From Streptomyces sp. MJM8645 (lineage in GTDB: Bacteria > Actinomycetota > Actinomycetes > Streptomycetales > Streptomycetaceae), in assembly GCF_001625365.1 (NCBI RefSeq), contig NZ_LJJF01000001.1, positions 248,001-312,000 of the forward strand: a stretch of DNA of 64,000 nucleotides, read 5' to 3'. Shown here piece after piece: positions 1 to 9,404 of this stretch. The stretch's first letter is position 1; every line of letters starts with the position of its first letter. The notes under the pieces are model-generated. The model was not told where the DNA came from. It saw only the letters and a list, made by a program, of their open reading frames with translations, and searched no databases. The translations under genes and the position numbers were made by a program.

Positions 1-153
1 GAGGCGCTGGCCGAGGGCGTCGAGGTCGGCCGGCTGCCGGACGCCGTCCACCAGGACTTCGCCGCGGCCGGCCTGATCGCCGAACAGGCCGGCCGCGCCT
101 GGTTCCTGCCCATGCGGGTGCGCCGCTGGCCCTTCCCGTCGCTGACCGTGTAG
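1..153 (+). CDS. C-terminal end of unknown protein (partial)
   Basis: The last 50 codons of a gene that begins left of the window, read in frame 1 and ending with TAG at 151-153. The tail is Leu/Ala-rich and ends in a basic, aromatic stretch (WFLPMRVRRWPFPSLTV). It lies 30 bases before the P450 start on the same strand, so the two are probably co-transcribed. I do not recognise the family from this fragment; the pattern could be a small winged-helix end, but that is a guess. Confidence 0.5.
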   Translation, partial: EALAEGVEVGRLPDAVHQDFAAAGLIAEQAGRAWFLPMRVRRWPFPSLTV

Positions 154-183
154 TTGCCGGAGTTCGAGCCCGAGGAGTGATCC

Positions 184-1383
184 ATGACCACCGCGGTCGA
201 CGACGCCGCCGCGCGGATGTCCGCCTTCATCCGCGACCCCTACCCCACGCTCGCCCGGATCCGCGAGGCCGGCGCGGTCTCCGTCGTGGAGTTCGGCGAG
301 GGCCTGCCGGTCTACCTGGTGACGCGCTACCAGGACGTCCGGGCCGCGCTGATGGACCCGCGTTTCGGGCAGGACGTCCGCCGCAGCCAGGCCATCGCGA
401 GCGGGCGGGGCTCCGGCCTGACGCTCGGTTCGGAGGTGGTCCACATGCTCAACAGCGACCCGCCGGACCACACCCGGCTGCGCCGGCTGATCCAGGGCGT
501 CTTCACCCGCCGGCGGGTCGACCTGATGCGGCCGCTGGTCGAGCGCATCGCCGACGGCCTGCTGGACGGGCTGCGCGGGCGGGAGACCGCCGACCTGGTG
601 ACGGACTTCGCCTTCCCGCTGCCGATCATGATCATCTGTGAGCTGCTGGGCTTCCCCCCGGAGGACATGCAGGCCTTCCGCACCTGGTCGACGGCGATCC
701 TCACCCAGGGCGGCGACATGACCTTCGACCAGGCCACCGCCGAACTGAACGACTACCTGCGCGAGTTGATGACGGCCCGGCGGGCGTCGCCGAGCACGGA
801 CATCCTGACCGACCTGGTACAGGCCTGTGACGCCGGTGAACTCACCGAGCGGGAGGTGTTCTCGATGGTCTTCCTGCTGCTGATCGGCGGCCACGAGACC
901 ACCGTCAACCTGCTCGGCACCGCCACCCTGGCGCTGCTCCACCACCCCGACCAGCTCGCCTGGTTGCGCGCCAACCCGGCGGCGATGCCGGTCGCGATCG
1001 ACGAGTTCCTGCGCTACGAGTCTCCGGTGAGCATGGCCACGCTGCGGTTCACGAACGCCGACGTGATGGTCGACGACGTGGAGATCCCGGCGGACGAACT
1101 GGTGCTGCTCTCGCTCGGCGCGGCCAACCGGGACCCGGCCCGCTTCACCGATCCCGACCGGCTGATCCTGGACCGGGGCGATCCGGGCCACCTGGCCTTC
1201 GGGCAGGGCCTGCACCGGTGCCTCGGCTCCTTCCTCGGCAAGTTGGAGAGCGAGGTCGCGCTGACCGGCCTGCTGGAGCGCTTCGGGCGGATCGAGCTGG
1301 CCGCCGCGGAGGAGACCCTGCCCTGGCGCAACACGATCATGCTGCGCGGCCTGGAGTCGCTGCCGGTCTCGCTCGATGGCTAG
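184..1383 (+). CDS. Cytochrome P450
   Basis: Bacterial class I cytochrome P450 of 399 residues, the normal length. The oxygen-binding I-helix carries GGHETT (about residues 235-240), the ExxR pair is E274-R277 in DEFLR, and the haem-thiolate loop is FGQGLHRCLG with Cys346 as the iron ligand. Such enzymes hydroxylate or otherwise oxidise small molecules with electrons from ferredoxin; no ferredoxin or reductase gene is seen here. The start ATG follows GAGGAG-like sequence. The stop overlaps the start of the MFS exporter, so the two are translationally coupled. Together they suggest a tailoring and export pair from a natural-product cluster extending left. The substrate cannot be read from the sequence. 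Confidence 0.95.
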   Translation: MTTAVDDAAARMSAFIRDPYPTLARIREAGAVSVVEFGEGLPVYLVTRYQDVRAALMDPRFGQDVRRSQAIASGRGSGLTLGSEVVHMLNSDPPDHTRLRRLIQGVFTRRRVDLMRPLVERIADGLLDGLRGRETADLVTDFAFPLPIMIICELLGFPPEDMQAFRTWSTAILTQGGDMTFDQATAELNDYLRELMTARRASPSTDILTDLVQACDAGELTEREVFSMVFLLLIGGHETTVNLLGTATLALLHHPDQLAWLRANPAAMPVAIDEFLRYESPVSMATLRFTNADVMVDDVEIPADELVLLSLGAANRDPARFTDPDRLILDRGDPGHLAFGQGLHRCLGSFLGKLESEVALTGLLERFGRIELAAAEETLPWRNTIMLRGLESLPVSLDG

Positions 1384-2722
1384 CGGCGCGGGAGCAAGCG
1401 ACACGGGGACGGACAGCGCGGGGACGGGCGACGCAGGGACGGGCGACGCAGGGACGGGCAGCACAGGAGCAGGCGGCGCAGGAGCGCGCGGCGCGGCGGG
1501 GCTGTTGCGGTTCCGCCCCCGGATCAGCGTCGCGCCCCTGCGCGCGCGGGGCTTCCGGCTGCTGGTGATCGGGCAGGGCACCTCGGAGTTCGGCAACGCG
1601 TTCCAGGTGGTCGCCCTGCCGCTGCTGGTCTACTCCCTCGCCGGAGGCGCCCGCCAGCTGAGCCTGGTGGTCGCCGCCTACGGCGCGGGACGGCTGGCCG
1701 CCACCCCGCTCGGCGGGATGCTCGCCGACCGGTTCGGCGCCCGGCGGGTGATGCTGGCGGCCGACCTCGGCCGGCTGCTCGCCACCGCCGGGCTGTGCGC
1801 GATCGCCGCCGGCGGGGCGGCGAACTTCTGGCTGATCGGCGGGCTCGCGCTGCTGGTCGGCGTCGGAGCAGGGGTGTTCCTGCCGGCCGCCTGGGCGATC
1901 ACCCCGACCCTGCTGCCCGCCGAGGACCTGCACGCGGGCAATGCACTGAACAGTACGGTCACCTTCGGCGCCGGTCTGCTCGGTCCGGCGCTGGCCGGCC
2001 CGCTGGTCGCCTGGCTGAACCCGGCCGCCGCCCTGGGCCTGGATGCGGCGACCTTCGCCGTGTCGGCGGCGACGCTGCTGCTGATCGGCCGCGGCAGCCT
2101 CGTCGCAGCACCCAGCCCGATCTCCGAACGCGCCTCCGTGCCGAAGAACTTCCGGCGCCTGCTGCGGGAATCGCCGTTGCTGCGCGCGGTGCTGACGGTG
2201 ACGGTGATCGCGAACCTGACGGTGGGCGGCGCCACCCGCGTCGCCCTGCCGACCCTGGCCACCCACGGCTTCGACGCCGGCGCCGTCGGGCTGGGCCTGC
2301 TGCTGGCCGCGTTCACCGGCGGTGCGCTGGTCGGCGGCCTGTTCGCGGCCGGCCTCACCGAGGTCCGCTCGCGGGGCCGCACGGCGATGCTCTCCGGACT
2401 GGTGATGGGTGTGGCGATCGGCCTGGTGCCGCTCGTCGGCCTCGTCGGCGCCGTGCTGCTGCTCTGCGTGGCCGGCGGCGCCAGCACGGTGACCAACGTC
2501 CTGGTCGTCACCGGCGTGCAGAAGAGCACCCCGCCCGCCTTGCTGGCCCGGGTCATGGCGGCCGTCACCTTCTGCGCGCTGGGAGTCTTCCCGATCTCGG
2601 TGATCGCGGCCGGCGCGGCGGTGGACGCGTTCGGGAGTCAAGGGGTGTTCGCGACGACCGGGCTCTGCCTGACGGGCGCGTTCGGGTACGCGCTGACCAG
2701 GCGTGAGATCCGCGAGCTGTGA
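1376..2722 (+). CDS. MFS efflux transporter
   Basis: Major facilitator superfamily permease (448 residues) of the MFS_3/enterobactin-exporter-like type. After a disordered Gly/Ala/Thr N-terminus (residues 1-40) come about 12 hydrophobic segments, with the MFS loop motif GGMLADRFGARRVML between helices 2 and 3 and internal repeats typical of the fold. The ATG overlaps the P450 stop by 8 bases, which argues for this start although the first 40 codons are low-complexity and could be partly untranslated. Probable role: export of the product made with the upstream P450. The substrate is unknown. Confidence 0.88.
   Translation: MASGAGASDTGTDSAGTGDAGTGDAGTGSTGAGGAGARGAAGLLRFRPRISVAPLRARGFRLLVIGQGTSEFGNAFQVVALPLLVYSLAGGARQLSLVVAAYGAGRLAATPLGGMLADRFGARRVMLAADLGRLLATAGLCAIAAGGAANFWLIGGLALLVGVGAGVFLPAAWAITPTLLPAEDLHAGNALNSTVTFGAGLLGPALAGPLVAWLNPAAALGLDAATFAVSAATLLLIGRGSLVAAPSPISERASVPKNFRRLLRESPLLRAVLTVTVIANLTVGGATRVALPTLATHGFDAGAVGLGLLLAAFTGGALVGGLFAAGLTEVRSRGRTAMLSGLVMGVAIGLVPLVGLVGAVLLLCVAGGASTVTNVLVVTGVQKSTPPALLARVMAAVTFCALGVFPISVIAAGAAVDAFGSQGVFATTGLCLTGAFGYALTRREIREL
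1421..1465 (+). repeat. 15-bp tandem repeat in MFS gene N-terminus
   Basis: Three head-to-tail 15-base units (GGGACGGGCGACGCA, two perfect copies, a third with two changes) encode a repeated Thr-Gly-Asp-Ala-Gly stretch at the N-terminus of the exporter. It is the kind of in-frame minisatellite that can vary in copy number between strains without breaking the gene. Confidence 0.85.
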
Positions 2723-2809
2723 GCGCCCAGCCGACCGCCGGGCCCGCTCCCGCCACCGGCAAGCGGGGGCGGGAGGCGGGAGGCGAGGCGGGTCCGGGCG
2801 GCGGCCCCG

Positions 2810-3601
2810 TCAGCGCAGGGTCGCGGTGACGACCGTCGCGTCCAGGTCCTCGCACCAGGCGTCGGCGGCGTCGAGGCCGGCCGCGCGGGCGACGGCCAGG
2901 GCCGTCGGGGTCTGCCGTTCGCTGGTCTCGAACAGCAGCGACCCGCCCGGGGCCAGCCAGTGCGGCGCCTCGACGGCCACCCGGCGCAGCACGTCCAGAC
3001 CGTCGGCGCCGCCGTCCAGCGCCGGCCGGGCCTCGTGCAGCCGGGCCTCCGGCGGCAGCAGCGCGATGTCGGCGCTGGGGACGTACGGGACGTTGGCGAG
3101 CAGGACGTCGATCCGGCCGCGCAGGGCGGCGGGCAGCGCGACGAACAGGTCGCCCTCGAAGACCGGGGCCCCGGGCCCGGTGAGGTTGCGGCGGGCACAG
3201 CGGACGGCGACCGGGTCGACGTCGGCCGCGTAGAGCTCGACCGGGTGCGCGGCGGCGGCCGCCACGGCGGCGCCGAGGGCGCCGCTGCCGCAGCAGAGGT
3301 CGACGACCACGGCGCCCGGGCCGGTGAGCTCGGTGGCCGTGGCGGCCAGGAACTCGCTGCGGCGGCGCGGGACGAACACGCCCGGGTCGACGGCGATCCG
3401 CAGCCCGGCGAACTCGGCCCAGCCGACGACGTGTTCCAGCGGCCGGCCCTCGGCCCGGGCGCGGACCATCACGGCCAGGTCGGCCGGTGTGGCGGCGGCG
3501 GAGAGCAGGATCCGCGCCTCGTCCTCGGCGAACACGCAACCGACGGCGCGCAGCCGGGTGACGACCGAGGAACAGAGAGCTGCGGAGGCAAAAACCGACA
3601 A
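2810..3601 (-). CDS. PrmC/HemK-like SAM methyltransferase
   Basis: A 263-residue Rossmann-fold methyltransferase. The SAM-binding motif is VVDLCCGSGALG (about residues 97-108), followed by an acidic motif II (AADVD). The substrate-binding tetrapeptide reads NVPYVP where PrmC/HemK N5-glutamine methyltransferases normally have NPPY, so the second residue is changed. The family N-methylates the GGQ glutamine of release factors, but primary prmC usually sits beside prfA; here there is no prfA, so this is more likely a paralogue with another substrate. The start is TTG with AAGGGG five bases upstream; no better start is seen. Confidence 0.8.
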   Translation of the reverse strand: MSVFASAALCSSVVTRLRAVGCVFAEDEARILLSAAATPADLAVMVRARAEGRPLEHVVGWAEFAGLRIAVDPGVFVPRRRSEFLAATATELTGPGAVVVDLCCGSGALGAAVAAAAAHPVELYAADVDPVAVRCARRNLTGPGAPVFEGDLFVALPAALRGRIDVLLANVPYVPSADIALLPPEARLHEARPALDGGADGLDVLRRVAVEAPHWLAPGGSLLFETSERQTPTALAVARAAGLDAADAWCEDLDATVVTATLR

Positions 3602-3893
3602 GAGGACCCCTTGGGGGAATCGGGAGGAGGACGAACGACTCCGTCAGGGCTCCCGCAAGGGCCGGCACCGCGCCGACGCGTCCGCGCTATGCGCGCGACG
3701 CGCCCGCACGGCCGCGCTCCGGGAGCACCCGCTCGGACATACCGGTAATGGGGCTCACCTCCTTGAGTCGCGGTCATACACGGCGTCGGCCACCCTACCG
3801 CACCCCCGGCGCGGGCGATCAACTGGTCTTCCGGGCCCAGGTCCTGCCCGGCTGCGCGGCTGTCCGCCCGCTTGGCCGGCCGGCCTGGCGGAG

Positions 3894-5972
3894 CTAGCCG
3901 AGCTGCTCGGCGACCAGGGCAGCGAACTCCTCCGGGGTCATGACGGGCACTCCGAGTTCCTCCGCCTTGGCGCGCTTGGAGCCGGCCTTCTCGCCCGCGA
4001 CGAGAAGGGTGGTGCGCTTGGACACCGAGGAGGAGGCCTTGCCGCCGGCGCGTTCGATCAGCTCGTTCATCGCGTTGCGGGAGAGCTCGGCGAGGGCTCC
4101 GGTCATGCTGCCGGTGACGACCACGCTCTGGCCTGCCAGCGGGCCGGCCAGCGGGCCCGCCGCGGTGTCGCCCGCGGCCGCCGCGCCGCCGGCCGCGGCC
4201 TGGGCGGCGGGAGCCGTCGGCTCGGTCACCGCGGTGCCGACGCCCTGCGCCACGAGCCGGTCCAACAGCGGTGCCACGTCGGCGAGTTCGGCGACGATCA
4301 CGGCGGCCTTCTCGACCCCGATGCCGTCCACGCCGGCCAGCGCCTCGACATCGGCGGCACGGATCGCGGCCATGCTGCCGAAGTGCGCGGCGAGTCGGCG
4401 GGACATCGTCCGGCCGGTACCGCGGATGCCGAGGGCGCAGAACACCCGGTTCAGCGGGCGGCTGCGGGCGGTCTCGATGGCGGCGAGCAGGTTGTCGGCG
4501 CTGGTATCGCCCATCCGCTCCAGGGTGAGCAGCTGCTCCCGGGTGAGGGTGAACAGGTCGGCGAGGTCGCCGACCAGCCCGGCCTCGACCAGCTGGACGG
4601 CGCGGGTGCCACCGAGGCCCTCGATGTCGAGCTGGTCGCGCCCGGCCGCGTAGACCACCGAGGCGACCGCCTGGCAGGCCCGGCCGCGCACGCAGCGCCA
4701 GCGCTGCTCGGAGGTGTCGATGGCGTCGCCGCAACGTGGACAGACCTCGGGGAAGGCGATCGGCTGCTCGGCGCCGGTGCGCTGGTCGACCAGGGGCGCC
4801 TCGACCCGCGGGATCACGTCGCCGGCCCGGTAGACGAACACCTGGTCGCCGATCATCAGCCCGCGGCGCCCGATGTCGGCCGGGTTGTGCAGGGTCGCGT
4901 AGGTGACGGTGACGCCGTCGATCACCACCGGTTCGAGGACGGCCCGGGGCGCGATGATCCCGGTGCGGCCGACGTTCCACTCGACGCCGAGCAGCCGGGT
5001 GACCTTGTGCTGTGCCGCCAGCTTGCGGGCCACCGCCCAGCGCGGCGCGCGGGAGCCGGAGCCGGCCGCCTCCTGGTCGGCCACCGCGTCCGCCTTCACC
5101 ACCACGCCGTCGATCCCGAAGGGCAGTGCGGCGCGCAGGCCGGCGATCTCGTCGATCCGCTGCTGCGCCTCGGCGAGGGTCGCGCAGCGGCGCGGCGCGG
5201 CGTCGGTGCTGGCGGCGGTGTTGGCGCCGAGGACGGCGAGCCGGGCGAGCAGGTCGGCGTGGTCGAGGCCGGGCAGGCCGAGGGCGTCGTAGGCGAAGAA
5301 GGTGAGTTCGACGCGGTAGGCGCGGTCCTTGGCGCGCAGGGTGCCGGCCGCGCCGCTGCGCGGGTGGGCGAACGGGGTGGCGCCGTGCGCGGTGCGGACG
5401 GCGTTGGCCTGCTCGAACTGCTCGTGGGTGAGCAGCACCTCGCCGCGCAGCTCGACGTCGACCGGTTCGGCGAGCCGGGCGGGCAGGCCGAGCACGGCCT
5501 CGGCGGCGGCGGTGATGTCCTCCCCCGCCAGGCCGTCACCCCTGGTCAGCACCTGGGTGAGCCGGCCGGCCCGGTAGCGGGCGGCGACGGCGAGGCCGTC
5601 CAGCTTCGGCTCGACGCACCAGGCGGCGACCGGCCGGCCGAGCCGGCGCTCCAGGCCAGCCGCCCAGGACTCCAGCTCCTCGGCCGAGAAGACGTTGTCG
5701 AGGGAGAGCATCGGCGCGCTGTGCGGGACGTCGCCGACCGCCGCGCCGCCGGCCACCTTGCCGGTGGGCGACTCGGGCAGCGCCTCGTCCGGGTGCTCGT
5801 GCTCGTAGGCCTCGATCGCCCGCACCAGGGCGTCGTACTCGTCGTCGCCGAGCGGGGCGGAGCCGTCGGCGTAGTACGCGGCGGCGGCCCGCACGGCGGC
5901 GGCGACGGCGTCGGCGTAGGCCTGCGGGGAGGCCAGGGCGGCAGGGGAGGCCAGGGTGGCTGCGTCCTTCAT
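3894..5972 (-). CDS. ligA: NAD-dependent DNA ligase LigA
   Basis: NAD+-dependent DNA ligase, 692 residues. Domains in order: Ia (residues 1-70), nucleotidyltransferase with the catalytic lysine in EPKLDG (Lys123), OB fold, a four-cysteine zinc finger beginning CPRC and ending RCVRGRAC, helix-hairpin-helix repeats, and a C-terminal BRCT domain ending at the stop. It seals nicks during replication and repair. The reading frame extends a further 200 codons upstream, but the first plausible family-like start is the ATG at 5972 (MKDA). Streptomycetes often carry two LigA proteins; the housekeeping gene is usually near gatCAB/mnmA, absent here, so I infer this is the secondary copy. Confidence 0.9.
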   Translation of the reverse strand: MKDAATLASPAALASPQAYADAVAAAVRAAAAYYADGSAPLGDDEYDALVRAIEAYEHEHPDEALPESPTGKVAGGAAVGDVPHSAPMLSLDNVFSAEELESWAAGLERRLGRPVAAWCVEPKLDGLAVAARYRAGRLTQVLTRGDGLAGEDITAAAEAVLGLPARLAEPVDVELRGEVLLTHEQFEQANAVRTAHGATPFAHPRSGAAGTLRAKDRAYRVELTFFAYDALGLPGLDHADLLARLAVLGANTAASTDAAPRRCATLAEAQQRIDEIAGLRAALPFGIDGVVVKADAVADQEAAGSGSRAPRWAVARKLAAQHKVTRLLGVEWNVGRTGIIAPRAVLEPVVIDGVTVTYATLHNPADIGRRGLMIGDQVFVYRAGDVIPRVEAPLVDQRTGAEQPIAFPEVCPRCGDAIDTSEQRWRCVRGRACQAVASVVYAAGRDQLDIEGLGGTRAVQLVEAGLVGDLADLFTLTREQLLTLERMGDTSADNLLAAIETARSRPLNRVFCALGIRGTGRTMSRRLAAHFGSMAAIRAADVEALAGVDGIGVEKAAVIVAELADVAPLLDRLVAQGVGTAVTEPTAPAAQAAAGGAAAAGDTAAGPLAGPLAGQSVVVTGSMTGALAELSRNAMNELIERAGGKASSSVSKRTTLLVAGEKAGSKRAKAEELGVPVMTPEEFAALVAEQLG

Positions 5973-6115
5973 ACCGCCATCATGGCGAGCCGCACTGACA
6001 TTCGACCCGCTCGAACGCGGCTCGCACGGACCGGGACCGGCGGGTGCGGCCCGCACCGGCCAGGGGTGTCGACCAGGGCCGTCGGCGAGGGCGCCGATCG
6101 AGGCCGCCGGCCCGG

Positions 6116-6724
6116 TCAGTCCGGCTGGGGCCGGGTGCGCCGGGCGTAGGCGCGGGCCGCGCGGGCGCGGTCGCCGCAGCGGGTGGAGCACCAGTGGCGC
6201 CGGCCGTGCCGGAGGAGGTACCGGGTGCACGGGGTGGAGCCGCAGGCGGTGAGGCGGGCGGCTTCGGGCCCGGTGAGCAGGTCGGCGGCGTCGGCGGCGA
6301 GGGTGGCCAGGGCGTGGTCGACGATCTCGGTGGTGGGGTGGGGGGCCGCGCGGTAGGGGCCGCTGCCGTCGTCCCACCGCAGCAGCCGGGCCGTGGGCAG
6401 ACGGGTCAGGGCGTCGTTGACGGCGGCCAGGGCGGAGGCGGGTGCGGGCAGCTCCGCGACGCGGGCGGCGAACAGCGTCCTGACCTGTTCGCGCATCGAG
6501 CGCACCTGCGCCGTGCACATCTCCTGAAGGCCCGCGTCGGCCGGGGCGAGGCCGTGCTCCAGGAGCCACTGGCCGGCGGCGGCCGGCGTGCCGAGGCGGT
6601 CGACGACGTGTCCGCCGGGCAGCGTGACGGCGCTGTTGACCAGGGCGAGCGAGGGGTACTGCTGCTCGCCCGGCGCGGGTGGCACGGCGGTCTCGTCGGT
6701 GGCGGTGTCCGCGGCGTCCGTCAT
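6116..6724 (-). CDS. CGNR zinc-finger protein
   Basis: A 202-residue protein of the CGNR/ABATE family. The N-terminal part is an all-alpha ABATE-like domain (with an NSAVTLPGG opening segment) and the C-terminus holds the zinc finger CGSTPC...HWCSTRCG followed by an Arg-rich helix. Proteins of this family are presumed DNA-binding stress regulators. It is transcribed away from the metallo-beta-lactamase-fold gene at 6815, and an inverted repeat lies between them. The ATG at 6733 three codons upstream is an alternative start. Confidence 0.88.
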   Translation of the reverse strand: MTDAADTATDETAVPPAPGEQQYPSLALVNSAVTLPGGHVVDRLGTPAAAGQWLLEHGLAPADAGLQEMCTAQVRSMREQVRTLFAARVAELPAPASALAAVNDALTRLPTARLLRWDDGSGPYRAAPHPTTEIVDHALATLAADAADLLTGPEAARLTACGSTPCTRYLLRHGRRHWCSTRCGDRARAARAYARRTRPQPD

Positions 6725-6749
6725 GAGTCTCATGGTAGCGCTTGCGCTC

Positions 6750-6782
6750 ATCCGTGAGAACCGGCTAGCGTTCCTCACGGAT
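6750..6782. promoter_or_regulatory. Inverted-repeat operator between CGNR and MBL genes
   Basis: Nine-base arms ATCCGTGAG (6750-6758) and CTCACGGAT (6774-6782) form a perfect inverted repeat, and a third partial copy ACCGTGAGG follows at 6795-6803 just before the MBL start. The site is centred in the divergent promoter, so it probably controls both genes. The CGNR protein is the obvious candidate binder (inference). Confidence 0.6.
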
Positions 6783-6814
6783 AAACCGCTCTCAACCGTG
6801 AGGTGTGCTTCACC

Positions 6815-7597
6815 ATGGCTTCTTCCGACACGACCGTCGAGCAGTTCCCCGTCCGCCTCTTCGGCGGCCCGACCGCCCTCTTCGAGTACGGAGGCCTGCG
6901 CTTCCTCACCGACCCGACCTTCGACGGCCCGGGCGACTACCTGCGGCCGGACGGCCGGTTCCTGACCAAGACCGCTCCCTCCTCCGGGAGCGCCGCCGAC
7001 GCCGGCCGCGTCGACGTCGTCCTGCTCTCCCACGACGAGCACCCCGACAACCTCGACCACTCCGGCCGGGCCCTGCTGGCCGACGTCCCGCTCACCCTCA
7101 CCACCCCCGGCGGCGGCCTGCGCCTCGGCGGCACGGCCCGCGGACTGGCCGACTGGGAGTCGGTCACGCTGGACCGCCCCGACGGCGGCACCCTCACCGT
7201 GACCGCCGTGCCCGCCCTCCACGGGCCCGGGGCCCGCGAGCAGGTGGAGGCCGTCACCGGCCAGGTCGTCGGCTTCGTCCTGACCGGGGAAGGGCTGCCC
7301 ACCGTCTACGTCAGCGGGGACAACGCCTCCCTCCTCGCCGTCGGGGAGATCGCCGAACGCTTCGCCCCCGTCGACACCGCGATCCTCTTCGCCGGGGCCC
7401 CCCGCTTCGCCGCCCTCTTCGACGGCGCGCCCATCGTCCTGGACAGCGCCCAGGCCGCCGAGGCCGCCGGAATCCTCGACGCCCGCCGGGTCGTCCTCGT
7501 CCACCACGACAGCTGGGCCCACTTCACGGAGGACCGCGACGACCTGGTGGCCGCCTTCACGGCCGCCGGCCTGGCGGAGCGCCTCCACACGGCGTGA
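6815..7597 (+). CDS. MBL-fold metallohydrolase
   Basis: A 260-residue metallo-beta-lactamase-fold protein of the UlaG-like/L-ascorbate-lactonase-type group. The usual HxHxDH metal motif is represented by LSHDEHPDNLD (about residue 70), with further ligands in ALHGPG, the Asp in VSGDNAS and a late HHDSW motif. It is probably a cytoplasmic hydrolase of a small ester, lactone or phosphoester. The ATG at 6815 was chosen over a GTG four codons upstream. It is divergent from the CGNR regulator and probably its target. Confidence 0.85.
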   Translation: MASSDTTVEQFPVRLFGGPTALFEYGGLRFLTDPTFDGPGDYLRPDGRFLTKTAPSSGSAADAGRVDVVLLSHDEHPDNLDHSGRALLADVPLTLTTPGGGLRLGGTARGLADWESVTLDRPDGGTLTVTAVPALHGPGAREQVEAVTGQVVGFVLTGEGLPTVYVSGDNASLLAVGEIAERFAPVDTAILFAGAPRFAALFDGAPIVLDSAQAAEAAGILDARRVVLVHHDSWAHFTEDRDDLVAAFTAAGLAERLHTA

Positions 7598-7606
7598 CCG
7601 GCCCCG

Positions 7607-7636
7607 GGCGGGGCGCGCCGCACGAGGCGCCCCGCC
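7607..7636. terminator. Hairpin between convergent genes
   Basis: A perfect 10-bp stem (GGCGGGGCGC / GCGCCCCGCC) with a 10-base loop sits between the convergent MBL and TetR genes. There is no U-tract, as is common in streptomycetes. It likely terminates both transcripts. Confidence 0.6.
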
Positions 7637-7658
7637 TGCCCGCCCCTGAACCGCCCGC

Positions 7659-8351
7659 TCAGCCCGGCAGCGGCGCCAGCGGCCTGGTCCGGTAGGCGTC
7701 GGAGGAGCCCGGGGGGACGAGGCAGGGCAGCAGCCACTCCCACAGGGCGCCGACCCGGCGGGCGCGCTCCTCACCCGGGCAGCCGTCGCCGAAGACGACC
7801 TCCAGCCCGCAGGCGGCCGCCACCACCAGGGTCTCCGGGCCGGGATCGCCCGAGCGGTCGCGCAGCTCGCCGGCGCGCCGGGCACCGGTCAGCAACTCCC
7901 GGACGACACCGGCCCAGACACCGTGGAAGCCCCGCACGCCCGCGACCGGCACGCCCGCGACCGGCGCGCCGGGGGCGGACGTGACGGGAGCGAACGCGGC
8001 GGTCCTCGACTGCCAGCCGCCCTCCCGGCCGAGGCGGAACGCCGCCCGGACCACCGCGTCCGACCCCAGGGCGTCGACCAGCCAGTAGCCCACGTCGATC
8101 AGCGTCTGCAGGGGGGAGGAGGTGGCCCGCAGACCGCCGCAGGCGCCCCGCAGCGAGCGCTCGGCCCGCTGGAACACCGCCTGCGCCAGCTCCTCCTTGG
8201 ACGCGAAGTGGAAGTAGAGCGCACCCTTCGTCACTCCTGCGGCACCGGCGATCTCGCCGAGCGTGGCCCCCGCATAGCCGCAGCGGTCGAACAGCACCGC
8301 CCCCGCCTGCACCAGCCGTCCGCGTGTCCGTTCCGACCTCTCCTGCACCAC
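7659..8351 (-). CDS. TetR regulator, gamma-butyrolactone receptor family
   Basis: A TetR-type repressor of about 230 residues. The N-terminal helix-turn-helix GVTKGALYFHFASKEELAQAV is the signature of the ArpA/ScbR family that senses gamma-butyrolactone signals. The C-terminal ligand domain ends LWEWLLP, also a family feature, but is otherwise more divergent than the second receptor at 9715, so it may be a pseudo-receptor binding a different ligand. Several in-frame GTG codons precede the conserved region; the GTG at 8351 (VVQERSERTR) is taken because an AGGGG lies about ten bases upstream. It follows the SARP gene on the same strand and may be co-transcribed with it. Confidence 0.85.
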   Translation of the reverse strand: MVQERSERTRGRLVQAGAVLFDRCGYAGATLGEIAGAAGVTKGALYFHFASKEELAQAVFQRAERSLRGACGGLRATSSPLQTLIDVGYWLVDALGSDAVVRAAFRLGREGGWQSRTAAFAPVTSAPGAPVAGVPVAGVRGFHGVWAGVVRELLTGARRAGELRDRSGDPGPETLVVAAACGLEVVFGDGCPGEERARRVGALWEWLLPCLVPPGSSDAYRTRPLAPLPG

Positions 8352-8435
8352 CCGACCCACACCCCTCACAACGACGAGCACGTTCCGACCACACACGAGC
8401 AGCGCCCCGGCAGCGACGGCGCCTTCCGCCCGTCC

Positions 8436-9293
8436 TCAGCCGACCCGGGTGAACCGGGCCACCGACGCCTCCGGCGAAGCGGTCGCGGCCGCCTCGCGCT
8501 CCGAACGCTCCGGGCGCTCCGGGCCGGCCAGCAGGATGGAGCGCTGGAGCCGTCGCAGTCCGGTGGACGGCTCCATGCCCAACTCCCTTACCAGGGTGTT
8601 GCGCAGGCGCTGGTAGGCCTCCAGGGCCTCGCCCCGCCGGCCGGAGCGGTGCAGGGCGATCATGTACTGGCCGTGCAGGCTCTCGTGGGTGCGGTAGCGG
8701 TCGACCAGGACGGTGAGTTCGGCGAGCAGGACGCGGTGGCGGCCCAACCGCAGGTCGGCCTCGATCCGCTGGTCCAGGGCGCAGAGCCGGGTCTCCTCCA
8801 ACCGCTTGGCCTCGACGGCGAGTTGACCGCCGGCCGGGACGTCGGCGAAGGCCGGACCGCGCCACAGGCCGAGCGCCTCGCCGAGCATCCGGGCGGCCAG
8901 CGGGTGGTCGTCGCCGTCCATGGCCCGGTAGCCCATGCCGGCCAGGCGCTCGAACTCCCGGACGTCCGTCAACCCGCCGCCGCTGTTCAGCATGTAGCCG
9001 CCCGGCGAGGTCACCAGCACGTCCTTGGCGCAGGAGACCCCTGCCGCCGGGCCGACCTGCCCGAGCGCCCGGTCGATCATGTCGCGCAGCTGCAGCACGT
9101 ACGTCTGCACCGTCGTGCGTGCGCTGCGCGGCGGGCGGCCCGACCACAGCTCCTCGGCCAGCACCCCGGCCGACACCACCTGGTCGGCCCGCAGGGCCAG
9201 CAGCCCCAGCACCTGACGCGGCTTCGGCGCCGATGGCACCACCGACACCCCGCACACCCGGACGTCCAACGCCCCGAGCACCCTAATTTCCAC
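8436..9293 (-). CDS. SARP-family transcriptional activator
   Basis: A 285-residue SARP (Streptomyces antibiotic regulatory protein). It opens with the winged-helix OmpR-like DNA-binding domain (VEIRVLGALDV, about residues 1-95) followed by the BTAD domain (about 100-250; FERLAGMGYRAM... ALEAYQRLRNTLVRELGMEPS). This size and two-domain layout match pathway-specific activators such as ActII-ORF4 and RedD rather than the long AfsR type. SARPs bind direct repeats and recruit RNA polymerase to antibiotic genes. The GTG at 9293 is the start giving the standard family N-terminus. ARE-like palindromes in the upstream region suggest repression by a butyrolactone receptor. Its targets are probably outside the window. 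Confidence 0.92.
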   Translation of the reverse strand: MEIRVLGALDVRVCGVSVVPSAPKPRQVLGLLALRADQVVSAGVLAEELWSGRPPRSARTTVQTYVLQLRDMIDRALGQVGPAAGVSCAKDVLVTSPGGYMLNSGGGLTDVREFERLAGMGYRAMDGDDHPLAARMLGEALGLWRGPAFADVPAGGQLAVEAKRLEETRLCALDQRIEADLRLGRHRVLLAELTVLVDRYRTHESLHGQYMIALHRSGRRGEALEAYQRLRNTLVRELGMEPSTGLRRLQRSILLAGPERPERSEREAAATASPEASVARFTRVG

Positions 9294-9383
9294 GATGACC
9301 ACCCCAATCACACGGAACGCCGCAGGCCGATCCGCCGCGGCTGGCACCCGGGTCGACACCCCTAGGGCGACTGTCACCAGTCA

Positions 9384-9404
9384 AAAACAGGACGCGCGGT
9401 TTGT
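9384..9404. promoter_or_regulatory. ARE-like site 1 upstream of SARP
   Basis: The sequence AAAACAGGACGCGCGGTTTG with the next T forms an imperfect palindrome of the AAAC...GTTT type bound by gamma-butyrolactone receptors. It overlaps a minus-strand TTGACA (9402-9407) that could be the SARP promoter -35 box. Confidence 0.5.

Noticed and set aside
3324-6149. A 941-codon plus-strand frame opposite ligA
   Set aside because: It is the mirror of a clear LigA reading frame; long antisense frames are expected at this GC content and the translation is low-complexity Gly/Ala/Arg.
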